Assembly (NCBI GenBank): GCA_049976245.1
Contig: JBMFIQ010000008.1
Span: forward strand, 13,315 to 77,314
From: Microbacter sp049976245
Lineage (GTDB): Bacteria > Bacteroidota > Bacteroidia > Bacteroidales > Paludibacteraceae
DNA: 64,000 bases
Direction: 5' to 3'
Shown here: positions 8,663-18,411 of the stretch, in pieces
Position numbering within the stretch: the first letter of the stretch is position 1
Layout: each line of letters starts with the position of its first letter
Notes under the pieces: model-generated
Database searches by the model: none
Told to the model about the DNA's origin: nothing
The model's input: only the letters and a program-made list of their open reading frames with translations
Translations under genes and position numbers: made by a program

Positions 8663-9802
8663 TCACGATAAACGATGCTTGTAATCATCGTATCCAAAGG
8701 TTCGAATGAGTTTGAATGTTTGTTCTTTGGTCCAAATACCGATGGAAGGATGTGTAACGCCGTTAAAATAGGTTGTTTTGACCATGGTGTAATGAATCAT
8801 ATCCAAAAAAATGATTCGATCGCCAACTGATAACGGGTGTTCAAAAGACCAATCGCCCACAAAATCACCAGATAGACAACTGTTGCCTCCCATACGATAA
8901 GTTGGTTGACTTTTCACGGGATCGAAAGCTCCCAGAATTTTTGGTTTATAAGGCATTTCGAGGCAATCGGGCATGTGACAGGCAAAGGATACGTTGAGCA
9001 TGGCCGTATGGATGCCGTGATTTTCCACAATGTCTTCCACGGTAGATACCAATTCACCGGTTTCCCAAACAAAGGCGCTTCCCGGTTCAAGAATCACTTC
9101 CAAATGAGGATATTTTGATCGGAACCGTGTCAATATTTGAATGAGGTGCAGCACATCATATCCTTTTTTTGTCATTAAATGTCCGCCACCCATATTAAGC
9201 CATTTGATGGAGGAAAAAAGATGTCCGAATTTGTGTTCGACTGCTTCAAGCGTTTTTTCTAAATCGAGGGATGAAGATTCACAAAGGGTATGAAAATGAA
9301 GTCCTTCAATGCCTGCGGGCAAAGCATCGCCCAGTTGTTCTGCCGTGATGCCTAATCGTGATCCGATGGCACAAGGATTGTACAACTCGGTGGACACGGA
9401 AGCATACTCGGGATTGATGCGTAATCCGCATGAGATGGGATGTGTTGAGTGTTTGGTCTGCGGATAAAAGTGTTCAAATTGTCGTAAAGAATTAAAGGTA
9501 ATGTGGCTGCTGTAGCTCATGATTTCGGGAAATTCATTGTCAGAGTACACAGGTGCATAGGTGTGTGCTAAATTCCCCATTTCCTCAAACGCTAATCGGG
9601 CTTCGGCTAACGAACTGGCTGTGGAGTAATTCACATATTCTCTGAAAATAGGGAAAACACTCCACATGGCAAACGCTTTTAGTGCAACAATGATCTCAAC
9701 TCCCGACTGTTCTTTGACGGATCGAATGAGCGATAAATTGTTACGAAGTCTTTCTTCGTCCAATACAAAACAGGGTGACGGTATTTGTGAATAATCAATC
9801 AT
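8663..9802 (-). CDS. nspC: Carboxynorspermidine decarboxylase
   Basis: PLP-dependent fold-type III decarboxylase that removes CO2 from carboxy(nor)spermidine in the alternative polyamine pathway of Bacteroidota and Vibrio. 379 residues from ATG 9802 (MIDYSQIPSPCFVLDEERL). The PLP lysine is in IIVALKAFAMW (about 40); glycine-rich phosphate contacts include WLNMGGGH and EPGSAF; the C-terminal barrel carries GNSCLSGD. The frame is open further upstream, but that stretch is repeat copy B. The partner dehydrogenase is not in the window. Confidence 0.93.
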   Translation of the reverse strand: MIDYSQIPSPCFVLDEERLRNNLSLIRSVKEQSGVEIIVALKAFAMWSVFPIFREYVNYSTASSLAEARLAFEEMGNLAHTYAPVYSDNEFPEIMSYSSHITFNSLRQFEHFYPQTKHSTHPISCGLRINPEYASVSTELYNPCAIGSRLGITAEQLGDALPAGIEGLHFHTLCESSSLDLEKTLEAVEHKFGHLFSSIKWLNMGGGHLMTKKGYDVLHLIQILTRFRSKYPHLEVILEPGSAFVWETGELVSTVEDIVENHGIHTAMLNVSFACHMPDCLEMPYKPKILGAFDPVKSQPTYRMGGNSCLSGDFVGDWSFEHPLSVGDRIIFLDMIHYTMVKTTYFNGVTHPSIGIWTKEQTFKLIRTFGYDDYKHRLS

Positions 9803-9803
9803 A

Positions 9804-9900
9804 TTGCATATGTCTATTTTTATTTTTAACATTAAGGTTGTATGGAACTTGCCAAATAGTTATTTTCTTGAGCATAAGCTTTTTTATGAATCGTTTCAAC
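9804..9900 (-). repeat. 98-bp interspersed element, copy B
   Basis: Copy of the interspersed element directly upstream of nspC. Its 3' end (ATAGACATATGCAAT) reaches to within 2 bases of the ATG at 9802. One base is missing in the AAAAAGC segment, and the initial ATG of the internal frame is TTG, so the shared small peptide is broken here while the AAAATAAAAATAGAC tail is intact. Confidence 0.9.
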
Positions 9901-10006
9901 ATTTCAATGATGTTTCAGTGTTGATCTAAAAAAAACATTAAACTGGAAATTCTTGTAAAAAATATGTTTAAATCAGCGTCTTAAATGCTTTGAAAACCTT
10001 TAATCA

Positions 10007-10417
10007 TTAACTGAAAATGGTGGCAACAATTTTTCTTTGTCCACCATGATGGCGAAATTCAGCGAGGTAAATTCCCTGCCATGTTCCTAAGTTAAGTTTT
10101 CCGTTGGTGATGGGTATCAAAAGGCTGGTACCTGTTAATGAACTTTTAGCATGGGCCGGCATGTCGTCATCACCTTCAAGTGTGTGATGAATGTAGGGCT
10201 CTCGCTCCGGTACCAAATGATTAAAAATCAAATTCATATCCGTTTGGACATCGGGATCGGCATTTTCGTTAATGGTCAAACCTGCTGAGGTGTGTTTGAG
10301 AAAAAGATGCAACAAGCCGGTTTCCGGCAAGGTGGACAGTTGTTGAATGATTTCATAGGTAATCAGATGAAATCCTTTGGGGTAGGGCGGCAGCGTCCAT
10401 TCTTTTTGTGTGATCAT
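10007..10417 (-). CDS. YjbQ / UPF0047 family protein
   Basis: 136 residues, full length for the family. E. coli YjbQ has weak thiamine-phosphate synthase activity; the physiological role is unsettled. Conserved residues visible: FLKHTSAGLTINENADPDV, a HTLEGDDDMPAHAKSSLTG segment, and the C-terminal LGTWQGIYLAEFR-HGG. Lies between hemE and nspC on the same strand, separated from both by over 100 bases, so a shared operon is not certain. Confidence 0.9.
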   Translation of the reverse strand: MITQKEWTLPPYPKGFHLITYEIIQQLSTLPETGLLHLFLKHTSAGLTINENADPDVQTDMNLIFNHLVPEREPYIHHTLEGDDDMPAHAKSSLTGTSLLIPITNGKLNLGTWQGIYLAEFRHHGGQRKIVATIFS

Positions 10418-10526
10418 ATCACTTGTATCTGTTCTTCTTCTTTTTTATTTAATAACAAAACGTTGTTTCAAATGGCCTGGTTTATGGTTTTGGATTTTGA
10501 CACAAAATGTTCAAAAGGTGATGAAG

Positions 10527-11564
10527 TCAGGATCGTTGCCAGTCCGTTTGTTTAATCCATTCTACGGTTAATCTTACGTTATCAATCAGATTGTCAGGCA
10601 TTAATCCATGTCCTGTGTTGAAAATCCAATGTTGATTTTTGCGTCCAAAATCTTTTAATTTCTCCAAAGTGTTAAGTACAACATGTTGATTGTCAATCGA
10701 TAAGATTCTTGGATCGAGATTGCCTTGCAAACCCACGGAAGGATGAATCATCAGGCGCACTTCATGTATGGATGTTTGCCAGTCGATGCTCATGAAGTCA
10801 GCGATGTCATAAGTAAGCTGTTTCAGCCCACATCCTAATCCTTTTGGGAAAAAGATAACTGGACAACCTTCCCGACGCACCGCCGAAGTAATTCGTTGAA
10901 CAAACGGCAACATGAGTTCCAAATAAAGTTCATCGGGTAACAAACCGGCATGTGACTCAAAGAGTTGAAAAGCATCAATGCCGTGCTTCACCTGTTGAAC
11001 GGCATACTCAACGGATAGTTCGGTGATTTGTTCAAGCAATTGAATGCTCTCCTTTCTGTGCCGATAGATGAATTGAATGGCGTCATTGAAAGTATGTTGA
11101 GCGCTGTTGCCTTGAATCATGTAACAGAATGTTGTAAAAGGAGCTCCACAAAATCCGATCAACGCCTTGTCCTTTTTTAAACGGGATTTGATGAGATCAA
11201 TGGCTTGATAAATGTGGTTTAATGAATCAGGTTCGGACTTTAATGAGGGAATGAGGGAATGATTGTCTTTAACGGGCAAAACAAATTGAGGCCCTTTGTC
11301 GGTAAAATTCAATTTCATTCCCAATGCTTGAGGTATGACTAAAATGTCCGAAAATAAAATGGCTGCATCCACGTCTAAATCGTCAATGGGCAACATGGTC
11401 ACTTGGGCTGTCAGTTCAGGATTTTCCATGAGTTGCTGAAAACTGTAGTGTTCGCGCATGTTCAAATACGATGGCAACACCCTGCCGGCCTGACGCATAA
11501 ACCAAACAGGCGGACGCTCTGTTTGGATACCGTTGATGACGTTCAAAAAGATGGAATCACTCAT
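10527..11564 (-). CDS. hemE: Uroporphyrinogen decarboxylase
   Basis: Converts uroporphyrinogen III to coproporphyrinogen III. 345 residues; signature RPPVWFMRQAGR at the N-terminus (17-28) and GFCGAPFTTFCYM near 140; GNLDP near 285. The start ATG overlaps the hemL stop by four bases (ATGA), implying coupled translation. Last gene of the hem cluster. Confidence 0.96.
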   Translation of the reverse strand: MSDSIFLNVINGIQTERPPVWFMRQAGRVLPSYLNMREHYSFQQLMENPELTAQVTMLPIDDLDVDAAILFSDILVIPQALGMKLNFTDKGPQFVLPVKDNHSLIPSLKSEPDSLNHIYQAIDLIKSRLKKDKALIGFCGAPFTTFCYMIQGNSAQHTFNDAIQFIYRHRKESIQLLEQITELSVEYAVQQVKHGIDAFQLFESHAGLLPDELYLELMLPFVQRITSAVRREGCPVIFFPKGLGCGLKQLTYDIADFMSIDWQTSIHEVRLMIHPSVGLQGNLDPRILSIDNQHVVLNTLEKLKDFGRKNQHWIFNTGHGLMPDNLIDNVRLTVEWIKQTDWQRS

Positions 11565-12859
11565 ACATTGCTGATTTTTTGTAATGCTTTCAGGCTGGCA
11601 TCAATGGTTCGATCAATATCTTGGTCACTGTGTGCATGTGAAACAAAAATGGCCTCAAAAGGAGAAGGTGCTAAATAAATGCCTTGTTGAAGCATTTCGT
11701 GAAAGAAAAGGGCATATTTTTTCTTGTCCGATTTCATCACATCATCGAAAGACTTAACTTGTTTTAAATCAGTGAAAAAGAGTGTCATTAATGAGCCTGC
11801 TCGATTGATTAAGCCGTGAACGCCTGTTTTTTTGAGGTTTGCTTTGAGGCCTTCAGCTAATTGTGCCGATTTGGTTTCGAGTGATGAATAAATGGATGGA
11901 TTGTTTTTGAGTGTCTTTAGCATTTCTATGCCTGCCGACATCGCCAGCGGATTGCCCGAAAGCGTACCGGCCTGATAGATTGGACCGATGGGAGCCAACA
12001 ATTCCATGATCTCTTTTCGCCCGCCATAGGCCCCAACTGGAAGTCCACCTCCGATAATTTTTCCTAAAGTTGTCAAATCAGGCATGATGTGGTAATATGC
12101 TTGCGCTCCTCCGGCTCCCAATCGAAATCCGGAAATGACTTCGTCAAAAATCAAAAGGGCATGGTAATGCGTGGCCATTTTGCGCAGTGATTTTAAAAAT
12201 TCCACATTTGGCAAAACCACTCCCATGTTGGCAGCAACCGGTTCAACAATGATGGCGGCAATGTCGTCAGCAAAAGCATCAAAAAGCGCTTGAACTGAAT
12301 CAGGATTATTGTATTCGGCGGTTAATGTGTCTTTGGCAATGCTGGCTGGAACTCCGGGACTGTCGGGCAATCCCAGGGTAATGGCTCCTGATCCGGCTTT
12401 AATCAGAAAACTATCTCCATGTCCATGATAACATCCTGCAAATTTGATGATTTTATTTTTGCCAGTGTATCCTCTTGCTAATCGAATAGCGCTCATGGTT
12501 GCTTCTGTTCCCGAATTAACCATTCGAACCATTTCAATGGAAGGCACCATTTCGGTGATTAATTTTGCCATGGTTGTTTCCATCAAGGTAGGTGCTCCAA
12601 AACTGGTGCCGTTTAGGAGTTGTCGTTGAATGGCTTCGACAATGGGCGGATAAGCATGTCCAAGAATCATTGGCCCCCACGATCCAACATAATCAATGAA
12701 TTCATTGTTGTCAATATCAATTAACTTGGATCCCTCGGCTTTTTGAATGAAAAGAGGATTGCCTTCGACGCTCTTGAAAGCCCTGACCGGTGAATTGACG
12801 CCACCGGGAATGATTTTGACGGCTTCCTTGTAGGCTGATATGCTTTTTTCTAAGTTCAT
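11561..12859 (-). CDS. hemL: Glutamate-1-semialdehyde 2,1-aminomutase
   Basis: PLP enzyme that turns glutamate-1-semialdehyde into 5-aminolevulinate in the C5 pathway. 432 residues from ATG 12859 (MNLEKSISAYKEAVKII); the frame continues 13 codons upstream without similarity. N-terminal PGGVNSPVRAF, NSGTEATM, IFDEVISGFR and PLP lysine in TTLGKIIGGGLPVGAYGG (about 270) are all present. Overlaps hemE by 4 bases; separated from hemB by a 270-base gap with a stem-loop. Confidence 0.96.
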   Translation of the reverse strand: MNLEKSISAYKEAVKIIPGGVNSPVRAFKSVEGNPLFIQKAEGSKLIDIDNNEFIDYVGSWGPMILGHAYPPIVEAIQRQLLNGTSFGAPTLMETTMAKLITEMVPSIEMVRMVNSGTEATMSAIRLARGYTGKNKIIKFAGCYHGHGDSFLIKAGSGAITLGLPDSPGVPASIAKDTLTAEYNNPDSVQALFDAFADDIAAIIVEPVAANMGVVLPNVEFLKSLRKMATHYHALLIFDEVISGFRLGAGGAQAYYHIMPDLTTLGKIIGGGLPVGAYGGRKEIMELLAPIGPIYQAGTLSGNPLAMSAGIEMLKTLKNNPSIYSSLETKSAQLAEGLKANLKKTGVHGLINRAGSLMTLFFTDLKQVKSFDDVMKSDKKKYALFFHEMLQQGIYLAPSPFEAIFVSHAHSDQDIDRTIDASLKALQKISNV

Positions 12860-13064
12860 CTGTTTTTTTTGTGTGGTCGGGACGAATTTTAATTGCATTT
12901 CTGGTTAAGATGCTTCGCTTCGTGACCTGTTTTTTTGTGTGCAATATTTGAATTGAATGGGTTGAACACCTTCATGAATGAACTGCTTCGCTTCTTTTCG
13001 CGAATGGTCAAATAAATTGGTTTTCAACATAGTGTAATGAAACTCGTCATTGATTGACGAAGAA

Positions 13065-13109
13065 TCATGGTTGAAAATAGCCGTTTTATTTAGTTATTTT
13101 CAACCATGA
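13065..13109. repeat. Stem-loop downstream of hemB
   Basis: 15-bp perfect inverted repeat (TCATGGTTGAAAATA / TATTTTCAACCATGA) with a 15-base loop, 21 bases past the hemB stop. No U-run follows on the minus strand. A second small palindrome CGTCA-TTGAT-TGACG lies just beyond. It may attenuate or stabilise the hem transcript between hemB and hemL. Confidence 0.6.
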
Positions 13110-13130
13110 CAAGGAAAAGAAGGTTTTTCC

Positions 13131-14111
13131 TTATTTTCGATTTAACACTTTAGCGGCGTCTTTAGCAAAATAGGTGATGATAATGTCGGCGCCAGCTCTT
13201 TTAATGGAGGTAAGCACCTCCATCATGATTCGTTCTTCATCAATCCAACCGTTGGCGGCAGCGGCTTTGATCATGGCAAATTCGCCGCTGACATTATAAG
13301 CTACCAAAGGCATGTTAAAAGTCATTTTGGCGCGATGAATGATGTCCAGAAAACTTAAAGCCGGCTTGACCATGACCATGTCAGCCCCCTCTTCAATATC
13401 CAAGGCAATTTCACGCATGGCTTCGTCGCTGTTGGCCGGATTCATTTGATAACTTTTCCGATCGCCAAACTTCGGTGCTGATTCGGCTGCTTCACGGAAA
13501 GGTCCATAAAATGCCGAAGCAAATTTTGCAGCATACGACAGAATGGGCACGTTGAAAAATCCGTGGTCGTCCAGTTCTTTTCGAATGCGTTGAATGCGCC
13601 CGTCCATCATATCGCTCGGAGCAATCACATCAGCTCCTGCCTGCGCTAACGAAAGCGATTGGTTGGCTAAAATTTCCAAGGTAGAATCGTTGTCCACTTC
13701 TCCGTTGATGACGATCCCGCAATGTCCGTGTGTGGTGTATTCGCAGTTGCAAACGTCAACAAAAATCAACAGTTCTTTACCAAAATTTTTTCGTAATGCT
13801 CGGATGGCTCGTTGAACAATGCCGTCGGGTTCGCTTGCAACAGCCGCAAATTCATCTTTATGATCGGGAATACCAAATAGCAGAACGGATTTAATGCCGT
13901 TATCCAATAAATCGCGGCACTCTTCAACCAACATGTCAACGGATAATTGATAATTTCCGGGCATGGAATTGATGGGATTTTTTACTTTTTCACCAGGACA
14001 AACAAATAACGGCATGATGAAATCATTGACACTAAGGCTTGTTTCGGTGACTAAATTGCGCATGATTGGATTCATGCGCAATCTTCTTAATCGTGTTTGA
14101 GGAAATGACAT
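13131..14111 (-). CDS. hemB: Delta-aminolevulinic acid dehydratase (porphobilinogen synthase)
   Basis: Condenses two 5-aminolevulinates to porphobilinogen. 326 residues. The zinc-type cysteine site DVCNCEYTTHGHCG is seen near residue 120; Schiff-base lysines are in LSYAAKFAS (about 195) and MVKPALSF (about 248). Starts 3 bases after the hemD stop. Confidence 0.97.
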   Translation of the reverse strand: MSFPQTRLRRLRMNPIMRNLVTETSLSVNDFIMPLFVCPGEKVKNPINSMPGNYQLSVDMLVEECRDLLDNGIKSVLLFGIPDHKDEFAAVASEPDGIVQRAIRALRKNFGKELLIFVDVCNCEYTTHGHCGIVINGEVDNDSTLEILANQSLSLAQAGADVIAPSDMMDGRIQRIRKELDDHGFFNVPILSYAAKFASAFYGPFREAAESAPKFGDRKSYQMNPANSDEAMREIALDIEEGADMVMVKPALSFLDIIHRAKMTFNMPLVAYNVSGEFAMIKAAAANGWIDEERIMMEVLTSIKRAGADIIITYFAKDAAKVLNRK

Positions 14112-14114
14112 ATC

Positions 14115-14897
14115 TTACTGTTTTAAATGTGTTGATAAATATTGCGTTATTTCGTTAACAAATAAACTTTTATCAGGAGTTGAAGCAATGAGGTCGGGAA
14201 TAATTCCATATGAAATGGCTTTATCGGCGGTTGTTTTGCCAATGCAGGCAATGTGTAATGCATGGCCAATGTTTTCCCGCTCTAAACATTGCATGAATCG
14301 TTCAACGGCTGATGGGCTTGTAAAGGTAATTAAATCGTAGCGATTTTCTGTAATCAGCATACTAATTTTTTTTGAATCACATCGAGTAGGGGTTGTTTGA
14401 TACACATCAACTCTGCTCACCAAACGCTCCTTGTCGGATGATAATCCATTGAGAAGCGTGTCGGGAGCCAATGTTCCCAACACAAGCAAAACAACTCCTT
14501 TCAATTCTTTCAATTGGAGTAGTTCGTTCAGAAACTCCGTGCTGGTGTTGCTTTTGCTGACGTAAATTTTTTCGTTGGTTCGTTTTTTCAAAGCGTTGGC
14601 AGTGGCTTTCCCGATCACATAATATTGAACATCGGAACGAATCAGTTGGTTGTAGTGATGTTGATTGGCATAATCGAAAAACGCTTCTACTCCGTTTTTA
14701 CTGGTGAAAATAATGTGCTGAACTTGATTCAATGTTTGAAACGTTTTTATTTTCAATAAATTATTCGGAGTTGCCGTTATTTGAATCATCGGGAAGGCTA
14801 CGACATTGGCTCCCCGTTTGAGTAATTGATCGATCAACACATCGTCATCATCGACGGGATGTGTTGTGATAATGATTTTATTGACAAGCGGTAACAT
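14115..14897 (-). CDS. hemD: Uroporphyrinogen-III synthase
   Basis: Closes and inverts ring D of hydroxymethylbilane. 260 residues from ATG 14897 (MLPLVNKIIITTHP). HemD is poorly conserved; the call rests on the FTSKNGVEAFF and TFTSPSAVERF landmarks, CIGKTTADKA near the C-terminus, and position between hemC and hemB. The hemC stop TGA and this ATG share one base (TGATG). Confidence 0.9.
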   Translation of the reverse strand: MLPLVNKIIITTHPVDDDDVLIDQLLKRGANVVAFPMIQITATPNNLLKIKTFQTLNQVQHIIFTSKNGVEAFFDYANQHHYNQLIRSDVQYYVIGKATANALKKRTNEKIYVSKSNTSTEFLNELLQLKELKGVVLLVLGTLAPDTLLNGLSSDKERLVSRVDVYQTTPTRCDSKKISMLITENRYDLITFTSPSAVERFMQCLERENIGHALHIACIGKTTADKAISYGIIPDLIASTPDKSLFVNEITQYLSTHLKQ

Positions 14898-15820
14898 CAA
14901 TTTTTTAGGCTGATTCCTGATTGTTCTGCAAGTTGAATGATGGTTAAAGCAGCTTCGATGCCTAAAGTTTTGGCTTCATCCAAGTCCGCTTGACGGGCAA
15001 TGCGAACCATTTTCCCCGAATGATGATCGCCGGCCATGGCTTCCATGTGAATCATTTGTTGGTCAATGAATGCATAAGCAGCTAACGGAAATTTGCACCC
15101 GCCTCCAATGGTTTCCATGTAGCTTCGTTCGGCAATAACGGTTTTTTCTGTTTCCACATCGTGAATGGATCGTACAATTTCGTACGTTTCAACATCATCT
15201 CTTCGGCACTCAATGGCCAAGGCTCCCTGTCCAATGGCCGGAATGCAGATTTCAACAGGCAGTATCGTTTCTTCGGGAATGGTCATTCCAATGCGTTGAA
15301 GTCCTGCTGCTGCCATGACAATGGCATCGTATTGTCCTTCGTGTAATTTGCGCAAACGGGTGTCAATGTTTCCGCGAAGATCTTTGAATAGGGCTTCCGG
15401 TCTGATTTGCCGAAGTTGAACCATGCGTCGAGGACTTCCCGTTCCAATGACGAGATGGGCAGGTAATTGATCCATCCGAACGCAATTTGCATCGTTCCAA
15501 AGCATCACATCCCGCGGATCTTCCCGTTTTGGGAAAGCAGCTAAAATCAATGAATCAGGTTGTTGACTTGGGACGTCTTTGAGGCTGTGAACGGCAAAGT
15601 CGGCTCTTCCTTCGAGCAAAGCATCTTCCAGTTCTTTCACAAAAACGCCCGTTCCTCCAAACGTTGTTAGCGGTTGTGACACGTGTCGATCGCCATGCGT
15701 GGAAAATTTTACAATTTCGAAGGTAATGTCAGGATGCAGTTTTTCAAGTTTTCGCACCGTTTGTTCGGTTTGTGTATAAGCCAACAAACTGGGACGGGTT
15801 GCAACAATCAGCTTTTTCAT
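14897..15820 (-). CDS. hemC: Porphobilinogen deaminase (hydroxymethylbilane synthase)
   Basis: Polymerises four porphobilinogens. 307 residues from ATG 15820 (MKKLIVATRPSLLAYTQTEQ). SLKDVPS (about 81), GTGSPRRMVQLR, FKDLRGNIDTRLRKL, GQGALAIECR and the cofactor cysteine in IGGGCKFPLAAY (about 239) are present. The frame is open 23 codons upstream but without family sequence. Confidence 0.96.
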   Translation of the reverse strand: MKKLIVATRPSLLAYTQTEQTVRKLEKLHPDITFEIVKFSTHGDRHVSQPLTTFGGTGVFVKELEDALLEGRADFAVHSLKDVPSQQPDSLILAAFPKREDPRDVMLWNDANCVRMDQLPAHLVIGTGSPRRMVQLRQIRPEALFKDLRGNIDTRLRKLHEGQYDAIVMAAAGLQRIGMTIPEETILPVEICIPAIGQGALAIECRRDDVETYEIVRSIHDVETEKTVIAERSYMETIGGGCKFPLAAYAFIDQQMIHMEAMAGDHHSGKMVRIARQADLDEAKTLGIEAALTIIQLAEQSGISLKN

Positions 15821-15934
15821 CTGTTTCTGTTTTGTTTTTGATGGGTCACATTGCCTGTTGGTGAATGCCGGAGAATTGAGATCAAGCATTGTGGGCTATT
15901 TGTCAATTTTTTTAAGCCTGCTTGTTGCATGTGT

Positions 15935-17233
15935 TTATTTGCTCATACGTTGCATCTCATCCTGTATCACGGTATCAACCGTCAAGGTATTTTTTAATGT
16001 TTCCACCAGCTTGATCATCTCTTCTTTTGAGGTGATGTTTTTCAAATTTCTCATAATCACTTTGATCAACTTGTCGGCATAGGCGTGCATCATTTCCTGA
16101 ATGAATTGTTGCTGGTCGTCCGACATGGTTCCCATCATGGGTTTGTATTGAGCTAACGTGCTTGTGGTCAAGATGTCCAATTTTCCTTTGATTTCGTGCA
16201 TGATGGGCAAAATGATCTGGGTGTAGTACCAATCATAATAATCTTCGGAAACCTCAGAAATGATTTTTTCGGCATGTTCAATGGCATGTTGACGTTTTGA
16301 TAAGTTTAAGTCAATCATGTTGTTGATGTCGTCAATGGAATAGACAATGCAATTTTCAATCTGATTGATTTGTGGATCAATGTTTCTTGGAATGGACAAA
16401 TCGATAAATAATTTTGTTCGATTTGGATGTTGTTGCATGATGTTGTTCACCTCGGGATAACCGACCGTGAAATGATCTGCCGATGTGGAAACAATGATAA
16501 CCTCATTTTGCAACATGGCCTCAAATCGTTGATTGAACGGAATGGTTATCCCGTTAAATTGCGTCGCTAGTTCTTCAGCTTTTGATTCGGATCGGTTGGC
16601 AATGGTTATTTTGCAACTGTTCAATTCCGTAAGGTTTGCCGCTGTCAATCCTCCCATTTTTCCTGCTCCCACCAACAATACATTGAACGTGTTTTTCTGA
16701 TTAAATACTTTTTTGATGAGTTCCGTGGCCAATGTTGCAACGGAGGTGGTGCCTTTCCCGATTTCGGTTTCGGTACGAATGCGCTTTCCGGTGTTAATGG
16801 CACTTTGAAACACTTTATTTAAATAACTGTCAGTGGCATTCAGTCGTTTGGCTTCGTTGTAGGCATCGCGTACTTGTCCTTGAATTTGATATTCACCAAC
16901 CACCATTGAGTCAATGCCCGAAATGACTTTGAAAAGATGCGTAACGGCTAATTGACAATTTTTTTGATACAAAAAAGGTCTTAAAGTTGATTCGTCCATT
17001 CGATGAAAAGAGCTTAAAAATTGAATGATTTCATCGAACCCTTTTTTAACGTTTTCAACCGATGCATACACTTCAACTCGATTGCATGTTGATAAAATGA
17101 CGCTTCCATGAATGGATGAGCAGGCAGAAAGTTGTTGATAAGCTGTTTCCAATTTTTCAACGGGAAAATAAAATCGTTCTCTGATGTCAACGTCGGCTGT
17201 TTTATGATTTAATCCTACGATTATTAAATGCAT
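15935..17233 (-). CDS. hemA: Glutamyl-tRNA reductase
   Basis: Reduces Glu-tRNA to glutamate-1-semialdehyde, the committed step of the C5 route. 432 residues: catalytic cysteine in ILSTCNRVEVY (about 50), IQGQVRDAYNEAK, the NADPH fold LLVGAGKMGGLTAANL (about 185), and a C-terminal helical dimerisation region. First gene of hemA-C-D-B-L-E, followed by a 114-base gap before hemC. Confidence 0.96.
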   Translation of the reverse strand: MHLIIVGLNHKTADVDIRERFYFPVEKLETAYQQLSACSSIHGSVILSTCNRVEVYASVENVKKGFDEIIQFLSSFHRMDESTLRPFLYQKNCQLAVTHLFKVISGIDSMVVGEYQIQGQVRDAYNEAKRLNATDSYLNKVFQSAINTGKRIRTETEIGKGTTSVATLATELIKKVFNQKNTFNVLLVGAGKMGGLTAANLTELNSCKITIANRSESKAEELATQFNGITIPFNQRFEAMLQNEVIIVSTSADHFTVGYPEVNNIMQQHPNRTKLFIDLSIPRNIDPQINQIENCIVYSIDDINNMIDLNLSKRQHAIEHAEKIISEVSEDYYDWYYTQIILPIMHEIKGKLDILTTSTLAQYKPMMGTMSDDQQQFIQEMMHAYADKLIKVIMRNLKNITSKEEMIKLVETLKNTLTVDTVIQDEMQRMSK

Positions 17234-17642
17234 ATTTTTGCGTAATTATTTTCAAGAATAAGATGTTGAGCGCCTTGATTGTTTCCTGCAAAGCACACTC
17301 AAAGGCATGTATCAACGTTGTGTTGTTGCTGTGTAAAATTTCTCAATACATTAAAATTCTGTGTTTTATGTTGTATTTTAATGCAATGAATCCATGCGAT
17401 AAATGGTTGAGCTATGATGATTTCAAAGGTAAAATATTTTTTTTAGATCCCATATGATGAAATTTTTGTTCCTCCCATGCATTTTAATGTAAAGATGGAT
17501 CAAAGCAATTGGACATTTTAATAAGGTTGGGAATTTTTGTTGATGAGTTAAAAAAATAAATCAATTCTATGCTTGTGTTTTACAAAAAAATTATTGATCT
17601 TTGAAGGTTGTATTTGGATCAATCATTTAACTTTTACATTCA
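17234..17642. other. Divergent intergenic region hemA / SGNH hydrolase
   Basis: About 410 AT-rich bases between oppositely oriented genes, so it must hold both promoters. A 9-bp inverted repeat CATTAAAAT / ATTTTAATG lies at 17349-17383. No clear TAnnTTTG pair was identified for either gene. Confidence 0.4.
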
Positions 17643-18329
17643 ATGAAGCTGCGTTTGTTTCTGCTTTTTGCCCTTGTGAGTCAAATGTTTGTATCAGCAC
17701 ATCCGCTCATTCCTTATTATAAACAGGGAACCACTCCGTTAGGATTTGAGCAGGAAATCAACGAATTTATAAAGTCCGATTCGGTTCAAAAACCTCCTAC
17801 CGGAGCTACATTGTTTGTCGGAAGTTCTTCCATCCGTTTGTGGCATGGATTGCCTGACGATTTCAAAGGGCACGCCGTGATACAGCGAGGGTTTGGAGGC
17901 TCCAACATGCAAGCGTTAAATTGTTATATTCACAATCTTGTTTTTCCTTACAAACCTTCTGTTATAATCGTTTATGAAGGCGACAACGATTTGGCTGAAG
18001 GAGTGACTCCGGCATCTTTTATTGCTCAGTGTGATTCATTTATTCGGATGGTGCACCAAAAACTTCCTCAAACAACAATTTATTTTCTTTCCATAAAGCC
18101 TTCGATAGCCCGCGAAAAACTAATTCCAATTCAAGACTCCTTGAATGGTCTTCTTCAGCGGCATTTAAAGACAATTCATCACGTCGGCTTTATTGATGTC
18201 AGTCGTCCGATGTTCGACAAAACCGGACATTTGCGCACGGATCTTTTTGGTCCGGACGGCTTGCACATGAATCGAAAAGGTTATTTGTTGTGGATTGCCG
18301 TCATTAAAAAATCGCTTGGTTGGAAATGA
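17643..18329 (+). CDS. Exported SGNH/GDSL hydrolase
   Basis: 228 residues with a signal peptide (MKLRLFLLFALVSQMFVSA). The four SGNH blocks are visible: FVGSSSIRLW (serine block, about 60), GFGGSNM (glycine), YEGDNDLAEG (asparagine) and DGLHMNRKGY (Asp-His). An esterase or carbohydrate deacetylase acting in the periplasm or outside is expected; the substrate is unknown. The carboxylesterase follows on the same strand, but repeat copy C lies between them. Confidence 0.87.
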   Translation: MKLRLFLLFALVSQMFVSAHPLIPYYKQGTTPLGFEQEINEFIKSDSVQKPPTGATLFVGSSSIRLWHGLPDDFKGHAVIQRGFGGSNMQALNCYIHNLVFPYKPSVIIVYEGDNDLAEGVTPASFIAQCDSFIRMVHQKLPQTTIYFLSIKPSIAREKLIPIQDSLNGLLQRHLKTIHHVGFIDVSRPMFDKTGHLRTDLFGPDGLHMNRKGYLLWIAVIKKSLGWK

Positions 18330-18411
18330 GCTTTGTTTACTTTGACTTGCAGAGTAAATTCAAACAATTTTTCAACAACATTGTTTATTAATTTATTTAA
18401 TGTTAATTAAT

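Noticed and set aside
17263..17457. 64-codon frame between hemA and the SGNH hydrolase
   Set aside because: AT-rich, no recognisable features, and lies in a divergent promoter region.
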